Source of the DNA: an uncultured Bacteroidales bacterium
Lineage (GTDB): Bacteria; Bacteroidota; Bacteroidia; Bacteroidales; UBA932
Assembly: GCA_905235615.1 (NCBI GenBank)
Contig: CAJOMB010000050.1
Location: 1-10,374 of the forward strand
Direction of reading: 5' to 3'
Length of the DNA: 10,374 nucleotides
In this document: positions 5,599 through 10,374 of the stretch, in pieces
Layout of the letters: each line of letters begins with the position of its first letter
Position numbering within the stretch: position 1 is the first letter of the stretch
The notes under the pieces: model-generated
Databases searched by the model: none
Told to the model about the DNA's origin: nothing
What the model saw: only the letters and a program-made list of their open reading frames with translations
Made by a program: the position numbers and the translations under genes

Positions 5599-6477
5599 TT
5601 ACTCTGCGGCCTGGCCGCCGGCCAGGTCCAGGATTTCGTTGGTGATTTTCTGCTGGCGGCCCTTGTTGTACTGGAGGGTGAGCTCCTGCAGGAGGTTCTC
5701 GCCATTGTCCGTGGCCATCTGCATGGCTACGGTACGGGCCGCGTGCTCCGCCGCCATGCTGTCCAACAGGGCGGCGTAGAGTTTCAGTTTACGGGTCTTG
5801 GGAAGGAGCAGCTTCAGCATTTCCTCCCGGGAGGGTTCCACGATGAAGTCCGCAGATGCCCGGTCGGGGCCGGGCATGACGGGCGGTGCGTCATTCCCGA
5901 CCTGATCGGGAATCCCTTCCCCTTCGAAAGGCAGTAACACCTCCACCACGGGCACCTGCCGGGCGGTGGAGACAAAGTGGTTGTACACCAGCAGCACCCG
6001 GGCCACCTTGCCCTCTTCCCACAGTTTGGACAGGCTTTCCACCAGCTCCGCCGCCGGGGCAAAGGCCGGATGCTCCACCAAGGCGTTCAGGTCCTCGGGG
6101 ATAGGAAAGCCGTCGCGGCGCATGGCATCGGCCATTTTCCGGCCCACGGCATACACCACGTCACCCTCCCGGCGCACTTCCCGCACCTTGGCCACGACCG
6201 CCGCATTGAAGCCGCCGCAGAGCGAAGAGTTGGACGCGATGGCCACGATGGCGCAGGGTTCCTCCCCTACGCGCACAAAATCGGCCATTTTTGTGCTCGT
6301 TGAGTCTTGCAGGGAAGCCAGGATGGCCTGCAACTGCTCCTCGTACGGGCGCATGTTCTCGATGGCCTTCTGCGCCTTGCGGAGTTTGGCCGACGACACC
6401 AGCTTCATGGCCGATGTAATCTTGAGCGTATTCCGCACGGACGCAATCCGTCCCTTTATTTCTTTTAATGTTGGCAT
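5599..6477 (-). CDS. atpG: F1 ATP synthase gamma subunit with an in-frame palindromic insert
   Basis: The 292-residue gamma subunit is the central rotor shaft linking the c-ring to the alpha/beta head. The N-terminal helix (MPTLKEIKGRIASVRNTLKI, then TSAMKLVSSAKLRKAQ), the SSLCGGFN motif at 84-91 and the C-terminal helix (AARTVAMQMATDNGENLL to about 264, then LQYNKGRQQKITNEI) are well conserved. Residues 189-209 come from the palindromic element at 5851-5913. They sit between LLPF and DFIVEPSREEML, a loop that is variable in length among gamma subunits (E. coli has an acidic stretch there), away from the coiled coil. With both termini intact the protein should assemble. The start ATG at 6477 follows a 32-nt spacer after atpA made almost wholly of another repeat. 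Confidence 0.96.
   Translation of the reverse strand: MPTLKEIKGRIASVRNTLKITSAMKLVSSAKLRKAQKAIENMRPYEEQLQAILASLQDSTSTKMADFVRVGEEPCAIVAIASNSSLCGGFNAAVVAKVREVRREGDVVYAVGRKMADAMRRDGFPIPEDLNALVEHPAFAPAAELVESLSKLWEEGKVARVLLVYNHFVSTARQVPVVEVLLPFEGEGIPDQVGNDAPPVMPGPDRASADFIVEPSREEMLKLLLPKTRKLKLYAALLDSMAAEHAARTVAMQMATDNGENLLQELTLQYNKGRQQKITNEILDLAGGQAAE
5851..5913 (-). repeat. Palindromic element inserted in frame in atpG (copy 2)
   Basis: This is a 63-nt, 21-codon element (gamma residues 189-209). In coding orientation hairpin A is ATTCCCGA (5913-5906), loop TCAGG, TCGGGAAT (5900-5893). The middle helix is GACG (5892-5889) with CGTC (5881-5878) around 7 nt. Hairpin B is ATGCCCGG (5877-5870), loop CCCCGA, CCGGGCAT (5863-5856). 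It shares the order, loop A sequence, stem B and reading frame with the MATE copy. It lacks the 18 extra nt in the middle-helix region. The encoded peptide is IPDQVGND followed by VMPGPDRASA. Confidence 0.85.
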
Positions 6478-6479
6478 AG

Positions 6480-6507
6480 AGATTCTTCGCTTCGCTCAGA
6501 AAGACAA
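6480..6507 (+). repeat. Interspersed repeat filling the atpA-atpG spacer
   Basis: A 28-nt unit begins AGATTCTTCGCTTCGC and ends AGAAAGACAA. It matches the reverse complement of 9514-9541 at 26 of 28 bases. The 32-nt gap between the atpA stop and the atpG start is little more than this unit. Relative to transcription it lies opposite to the 9514-9541 copy. ATTCT near one end faces AGAAA near the other, a slightly decayed terminal inverted repeat. Confidence 0.75.
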
Positions 6508-6509
6508 AA

Positions 6510-8093
6510 CTACTTCATGGCCAGGATTACGGAGGCGGCGGTGTCGGTGAGGATTTGCTCCATCTCAGGGGTGAGGGTTCCGGCACCCAGGAGGTCCAGG
6601 ACATCGGCCTGGTGGGTGGCGCGGAGGCGAGCCAGGAAAGCATCCTGAAAAGCGGGCACCTGGGCGATGGCGATATCCCGCATGAGGCCCTTGGTGCCGC
6701 AGTAGAGAATGGCCACCTGCTCGCCCACGGGCATGGGGCTGTACTGGGGCTGAATCAGGAGCTGGTTGTTCTTCCGGCCCTTGTCCAAGGCCATTTCCGT
6801 CACCTTGTCCACGTCTGAGGAGAACTTGGAGAAGGCCTCCAGTTCGGCCCACTGGGCCTGGTCTATCTTGAGGGTACCCGCCACCTTCTTCATGGACTTC
6901 ACCTGGGCGCTGCCGCCCACGCGGGACACGGAAATACCCACGTTGATGGCCGGCCGCACGCCCTGGTTGAACAGACTCTGTTCCAGGTAAATCTGGCCGT
7001 CCGTAATGGAAATCACGTTGGTGGGGATATAGGCCGATACGTCCCCCGCCTGCGTCTCGATGACGGGCAGGGCCGTCAGGGAGCCGCCACCCTTCACCTT
7101 GTCTTTGAGCACGGCCGGAAGGTCGTTCATCCGGGCCGCCACCTCCTGCTGGTCGATGATGCGGGCCGCCCGCTCCAAAAGACGGCTGTGGAGGTAGAAG
7201 ATATCTCCGGGATAGGCCTCACGGCCGGAAGGACGGCGCAGGATGAGGGACACCTCGCGGTACGCCACGGCCTGCTTGGAGAGGTCGTCGTACACCACCA
7301 GGGCATGTCGGCCCGTATCGCGGAAATACTCGCCGATGGCCGCCCCGGCAAAGGGGGCATAGTACTGCAGAGCCGCCGGATCGGAGGCCGTGGCCGCCAC
7401 CACCGTGGTGTAGTCCATGGCCCCGTGTTCCCGCAGCGTCTTCACGATGGACGCCACCGTGGAGCCCTTCTGGCCGATGGCCACATAGATGCAGTACACC
7501 GGCTCCCCGGCCTCGAAGGCCTGCCGCTGGTTGATGATGGTGTCGATGGCGATGGCCGTCTTGCCCGTCTGGCGGTCTCCGATGATGAGCTCCCGCTGGC
7601 CCCGGCCGATGGGAATCATGGCGTCAATGGCCTTCAGGCCCGTCTGAAGCGGCTCGTTCACCGGCTGGCGGAAAATCACGCCCGGCGCCTTGCGCTCCAA
7701 GGGCATGTCCAGCTTCTCACCTTCGACGGGGCCCAGGCCGTCCAAGGGATTGCCCAAGGGGTCAATCACGCGGCCCAGCACCTTGTCGTTCACGCCCACG
7801 GAGGCGATGCGGCCCGTGCGGCGCACCACCATGCCTTCCTTCAGCAAGTCCGTGGGGCCCATGAGCACGGCGCCCACGTTGTCGGCCTCCAGGTTCATCA
7901 CCACGGCCATCACGCCGTTGCCGCAGTCCAGCAGCTCGCCGGCTTCCGCGTGGTCCAGTCCGTAAATGCGAACCACGCCATCACTTACTTGCAGGGCCTT
8001 TCCTATCTCCTCAAACTGGAGATCGTTTTTCATGTCCTGGAGCTGTCCCAGAAGGATGTCGCTCACTTCGCTGGGTTTCAGAGATATAGCCAT
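6510..8093 (-). CDS. atpA: F1 ATP synthase alpha subunit
   Basis: This 527-residue alpha subunit forms the non-catalytic nucleotide sites of the F1 hexamer. It has the N-terminal beta-barrel (about 25-95), the P-loop GDRQTGKT at 172-179, the Walker B region VVYDDLSKQAVAYR at 266-279 and the SVSRVGG motif with the arginine finger at R391. Length and motifs are standard, with no sign of the palindromic insert found in gamma. Its ATG overlaps the atpH stop by one base (TAATG), suggesting coupled translation. Assignment is certain. Confidence 0.98.
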   Translation of the reverse strand: MAISLKPSEVSDILLGQLQDMKNDLQFEEIGKALQVSDGVVRIYGLDHAEAGELLDCGNGVMAVVMNLEADNVGAVLMGPTDLLKEGMVVRRTGRIASVGVNDKVLGRVIDPLGNPLDGLGPVEGEKLDMPLERKAPGVIFRQPVNEPLQTGLKAIDAMIPIGRGQRELIIGDRQTGKTAIAIDTIINQRQAFEAGEPVYCIYVAIGQKGSTVASIVKTLREHGAMDYTTVVAATASDPAALQYYAPFAGAAIGEYFRDTGRHALVVYDDLSKQAVAYREVSLILRRPSGREAYPGDIFYLHSRLLERAARIIDQQEVAARMNDLPAVLKDKVKGGGSLTALPVIETQAGDVSAYIPTNVISITDGQIYLEQSLFNQGVRPAINVGISVSRVGGSAQVKSMKKVAGTLKIDQAQWAELEAFSKFSSDVDKVTEMALDKGRKNNQLLIQPQYSPMPVGEQVAILYCGTKGLMRDIAIAQVPAFQDAFLARLRATHQADVLDLLGAGTLTPEMEQILTDTAASVILAMK

Positions 8094-8653
8094 TAGATTA
8101 TTCTTCTGTTTCTTTCAATAAATTGCTCGCGGATGATATCCAGCTGCCGTTTGATGCTGGCATCCATGAGGTAGTCGTCAATGTCGAAGACAAAACCGCC
8201 GATGATGGACGGATCCACGTCCACCTCAATGATCACGTCATCTCCCGTCTTCTGCTTCACCAGGGCCTTGAGGCGCTGGAGCAAGCGCTCCGAAGGCTCT
8301 GAGACCGTGGTCAGATGCGCCTTCCGCACGCCTACGCTGCGGTGGTACATGTCCGTGAAATCCCGCAGGATATCCTCCACCAGGGGCATGCGCCCGTTCT
8401 GGTTCAGGAGGGTGAGAAAACGGCTCAGCTCCGGAGACATGCGGTTGCCCAAGGCGGTCTGGAGGAGTTTTTTCTTCTCGAAGGGGGTTACCACGTCATC
8501 GGCCGCCGTCACCATCCTGTGCAGGTCCGGAAGGGCATGAAGGGCCCTTTCCAGGGTTTCGGCCTCGGAGCATACGATGTCTCCCTGGCCGTTATCCCGG
8601 ACAAATTTCACCAGCGCCCTGGCGTAGCGGGTTATGACGATACTTCGGTTCAC
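8093..8653 (-). CDS. atpH: ATP synthase delta subunit (OSCP-like)
   Basis: This 186-residue subunit caps the F1 head and binds the b stator stalk. An N-terminal helical domain (about 1-105, beginning ITRYARALVKFV) is followed by the C-terminal domain with the conserved DPSIIGGFVFDIDDYLMDAS segment near 147-166. It starts with GTG at 8653, and the start overlaps the atpF stop as GTGA, a 4-nt overlap typical of coupled genes. Sequence identity in this family is low, but operon position and the GGF signature settle the assignment. Confidence 0.95.
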   Translation of the reverse strand: MNRSIVITRYARALVKFVRDNGQGDIVCSEAETLERALHALPDLHRMVTAADDVVTPFEKKKLLQTALGNRMSPELSRFLTLLNQNGRMPLVEDILRDFTDMYHRSVGVRKAHLTTVSEPSERLLQRLKALVKQKTGDDVIIEVDVDPSIIGGFVFDIDDYLMDASIKRQLDIIREQFIERNRRII

Positions 8654-9156
8654 GAGCGCATCGGGGCCTCGGAGGCCTCATCTACAAGTTTGTCAATGAA
8701 TGCCCGCTGGCTGCCCTCGTCGGACAGCTCGTGACGGAGCACCTTTTCGGCCACCTGCACACTCAGGAGGGCGATCTCCTTGCGTACGTCGCGCAGGGCG
8801 CTCTCCTTCTCGGCCTCAATCCGGGCCTTGGCTTCGGTGAGAATCTTGTCCGCCTCCGCCTGGGCCTGCGCCTTGGCATCGGCCACGATGCGGGCCTTGG
8901 TCTCGGTGGCCTCGCGCAGCATCTGGGACTGCTCCTTGCGGGTAGCCTCCAGCATCTGCGCCTGCTCCACCTTCCAGGCCGCCATGCGGGCCTCTATTTC
9001 ATCGGCATCCTTGAGGGACTTCGCTATCTTGGCGCTGCGTTTGTCCACCATGTCCGTAATCACGGGAAAGCCGAATTTGGCCAGGAGGAAAAACACGATG
9101 CCGAAGATGACGACCATCCAGAAAAGAAGGCCGAAATCGGGCGTAACCAGACTCAT
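8650..9156 (-). CDS. atpF: Fo ATP synthase b subunit
   Basis: This 168-residue peripheral-stalk subunit has one N-terminal membrane helix (about residues 8-27, after the short SLVTPDFG lead-in). A long, highly charged, Ala- and Glu-rich coiled coil follows (about 38-150) and dimerises to reach the delta subunit on top of F1. The start is 3 nt after the atpE stop and the end overlaps atpH by 4 nt. Only one b gene is seen, so the stalk is presumably a homodimer. Confidence 0.96.
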   Translation of the reverse strand: MSLVTPDFGLLFWMVVIFGIVFFLLAKFGFPVITDMVDKRSAKIAKSLKDADEIEARMAAWKVEQAQMLEATRKEQSQMLREATETKARIVADAKAQAQAEADKILTEAKARIEAEKESALRDVRKEIALLSVQVAEKVLRHELSDEGSQRAFIDKLVDEASEAPMRS

Positions 9157-9159
9157 CTC

Positions 9160-9429
9160 TTAAAAGAAAAGGGTGAGCAGGCAGACGATGATGGCGAACA
9201 GGGCGGCGCCTTCCACCATACCGGCGGCCACCAGCATGGAGGAACGCAGGTTACCGGCGCTTTCCGGCTGACGGGCGATGGCTTCCATGGTGGATTTGCC
9301 AATCTTGCCGATGCCGATGGCCGCGGCCAAAGCAGCGATGGCGGCAGCCACGGCGGCACCCGCCTTACCGAGGGCGGCGCCCGCGGCAGCTTGGAGAATC
9401 ATAGTAGTTAAAATCATAATATCAAACAT
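9160..9429 (-). CDS. atpE: Fo ATP synthase c subunit
   Basis: This proteolipid of the rotor ring has two membrane helices (about 19-46 and 62-88) joined by the polar loop ARQPE (52-56), which contacts gamma and epsilon. The ion-binding carboxylate is Glu73 (codon 9211-9213) in AAGMVEGAALFA. The Gln and Glu-Ser ligands typical of sodium-binding c subunits are absent, so proton coupling is inferred. The longest form has 89 residues from ATG at 9429, preceded by A-rich sequence. An in-frame ATG at 9417 would give 85 residues, closer to my recollection of Bacteroides relatives. The repeat cluster and hairpin of the 111-nt spacer lie just upstream. Confidence 0.95.
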   Translation of the reverse strand: MFDIMILTTMILQAAAGAALGKAGAAVAAAIAALAAAIGIGKIGKSTMEAIARQPESAGNLRSSMLVAAGMVEGAALFAIIVCLLTLFF

Positions 9430-9448
9430 TTAAAGTTTATTCATTACA

Positions 9449-9541
9449 GATCCTTCGTCGTTTCACTCCTCAGGATGACAATTCGTTTCACTCCTCAGGA
9501 TGACAATTGACAATTGTCATTCTGAGCGCAGCGAAGAATCT
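9449..9541. repeat. Composite repeat cluster in the atpB-atpE spacer
   Basis: Three related units fill most of the spacer. A 25-nt segment beginning CGTTTCACTCCTCAGG is present twice in perfect tandem (9459-9483 and 9484-9508). The first copy is preceded by GATCCTTCGT (9449-9458), making a full unit. An inverted unit at 9514-9541 matches the atpA-atpG spacer repeat at 26 of 28 bases and overlaps the last base of the atpB stop. Full units share the plan AGATYCTTCG ... CAGRATGACAA. Their ends pair as ATCCT with AGGAT in one type and ATTCT with AGAAT in the other. Confidence 0.75.
9494..9526 (-). promoter_or_regulatory. Long hairpin upstream of atpE formed by converging repeats
   Basis: The converging ends of the tandem unit and the inverted unit form a stem-loop. 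CTCAG (9494-9498) pairs with CTGAG (9522-9526), and ATGACAATT (9500-9508) with AATTGTCAT (9512-9520). One mismatch (9499/9521) interrupts the stem and the loop is 3 nt. In the atp transcript it stands about 65 nt before the atpE start. The structure is read directly; any effect on atpE translation or mRNA processing is inference. Confidence 0.5.
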
Positions 9542-10374
9542 CATTCTTCATGGGCCCTCGCCAGGCCGATATAAATGCAGGACAGCGTGGTGAACACGTA
9601 GGCCTGGATAAAACTCACAAGGCACTCCAGCACATCCAGGAACACGCCGAAGAGCACACTTACCAGCGTCATGCCGCCGCTCAGGAGCGGACCGTACTTG
9701 GCCATGATGAAAATGATGCACACCATGGACAGGATCATGATATGGCCCGCCAGCATGTTGGCGAACAGACGGATGGTGAGGGAGATTGGTTTCATGAAGG
9801 CGCTGAACACCTCGATAACGGGCATCACAGGCTTCAGGAACACCGGCACGTCCGGGCTGAAAATCTCTTTATAATAGTGCTTGGTGCCGTTCAGGTTCAC
9901 GATGAAGAAGGTGAACAGGGCCAGCACCATGGTAATGGCAATGTTGCCGGTGAGGTTGGCGCCTCCGGGGAAGAAGGGCATGATGCCCAGGAAGTTGTTC
10001 AGCAGAATCCACAGGAACACCATGCAAAGGTAAGGAGAGAACTTGCGGTAATCCGGGCCGATGTTCTCCCGGGCCATGTCGTGCACCATCATCACCAGCG
10101 GCTCCATGGCGGCGGCCAGGCCGGTGGGGGCCTCCTTGAGGGCATCGTGCCTGCGATACCAGCGGGCGGTGAAAAGCACCACAAAGAGCAGCAGGAGGCT
10201 GCTCATAATGAGCGCCAGCACGTTCTTGGTGATGGACAGGTCGATGGGGCGTTTTCCTGTGGCGGCGTTCACCAGCTTGCCGTTCTCATTCAAGGTATAA
10301 CCCTTCTCCGCCGCATGGTGCAGGGTGAACATGTTCACGCCGTTATCAATGACGATGCAGGGCAGCGGAATGGC
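9541..10374 (-). CDS. atpB: Fo ATP synthase a subunit, N-terminus cut by the window edge
   Basis: The visible 277 residues carry the a-subunit proton-channel protein. The conserved SLTIRLFANMLAGHI segment contains the essential arginine (codon 9769-9771, equivalent to E. coli Arg210), and helix 5 follows. The region after the ARWYRRHD stretch and the NNFLGIMPFFPGG segment also fit. A GTG at 10338 could be taken as a start, but the frame stays open to the window edge. The upstream residues AIPLPCIVIDNGVNMF resemble the SIPLPVI segment found inside longer Bacteroidota AtpB proteins. The gene is therefore partial, with its start beyond 10374. It is the first atp gene seen here; atpE follows after a repeat-filled 111-nt spacer. 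Confidence 0.95.
   Translation of the reverse strand, partial: AIPLPCIVIDNGVNMFTLHHAAEKGYTLNENGKLVNAATGKRPIDLSITKNVLALIMSSLLLLFVVLFTARWYRRHDALKEAPTGLAAAMEPLVMMVHDMARENIGPDYRKFSPYLCMVFLWILLNNFLGIMPFFPGGANLTGNIAITMVLALFTFFIVNLNGTKHYYKEIFSPDVPVFLKPVMPVIEVFSAFMKPISLTIRLFANMLAGHIMILSMVCIIFIMAKYGPLLSGGMTLVSVLFGVFLDVLECLVSFIQAYVFTTLSCIYIGLARAHEE

Noticed and set aside
5851..5913. Insert as a frameshift, inactivating lesion or intein remnant in atpG
   Set aside because: The frame is kept, both conserved ends are intact, there are no intein or intron motifs, and the second copy in the MATE gene explains it as an element.
7188..8096. 302-codon plus-strand open frame opposite atpA
   Set aside because: It mirrors a highly conserved gene. 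The His- and Gly-rich composition is that of a shadow frame and no motif is visible.
9459..9508. CRISPR array or phase-variable tandem repeat
   Set aside because: There are only two 25-nt units with no spacers, and related units occur in another spacer. This fits an interspersed repeat, not CRISPR.
9541..10338. atpB taken as a complete gene starting with GTG at 10338
   Set aside because: The frame is open to the window edge and the upstream codons encode a segment resembling the internal IPLP region of Bacteroidota AtpB. The gene is partial.

Overview
The window looks like a chromosomal segment of an uncultured, fairly GC-rich member of the Bacteroidota (Bacteroidales-like). Three things support this. 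The F1Fo ATP synthase genes run atpB-atpE-atpF-atpH-atpA-atpG, the order typical of Bacteroidota. A promoter in front of rsgA matches the Bacteroidota form TTTG-N20-TAnnTTTG. Most gene starts have little Shine-Dalgarno character. Genus cannot be fixed from the sequence alone.

Layout. The left part (59-2412) is a plus-strand pair: rsgA (ribosome-assembly GTPase) and a DinF-type MATE exporter, overlapping by 4 nt. They meet the rest of the window tail to tail at a hairpin-rich spacer (2413-2510). Everything to the right is on the minus strand. Read in transcription order it is: the end of atpB (cut by the right edge), atpE, atpF, atpH, atpA, atpG, a YitT-family membrane protein, then a two-gene unit of a YihX-like HAD phosphatase and an OPA-type (GlpT/UhpT-like) MFS transporter. 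The atp genes encode the proton channel and rotor (a, c), the stator (b, delta) and part of the catalytic head (alpha, gamma). Beta and epsilon (atpD, atpC) are not in the window. The phosphatase and transporter may handle an imported organophosphate, which is inference.

The most interesting signal is a palindromic element inserted in frame in two unrelated proteins: the MATE exporter (1222-1302) and ATP synthase gamma (5851-5913). The copies have the same orientation and reading frame, so both proteins carry a matching peptide (DQVG-[HN]-D ... VMPG-[SP]-DRASA) at a surface-loop position. The DNA folds into three back-to-back hairpins in both copies. The first stem differs by two compensatory base-pair changes, which suggests selection on, or descent of, the nucleic-acid structure. 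This resembles the Rickettsia palindromic elements but with an unrelated sequence.

A second, different repeat family (core AGATYCTTCG ... GACAA) sits in two atp spacers. One copy fills the atpA-atpG junction. A cluster of units lies in the atpB-atpE spacer, where converging copies build a long hairpin just upstream of the c-subunit gene. No RNA genes, CRISPR arrays, insertion sequences or phage genes were found, and no gene-free stretch exceeds 160 nt.
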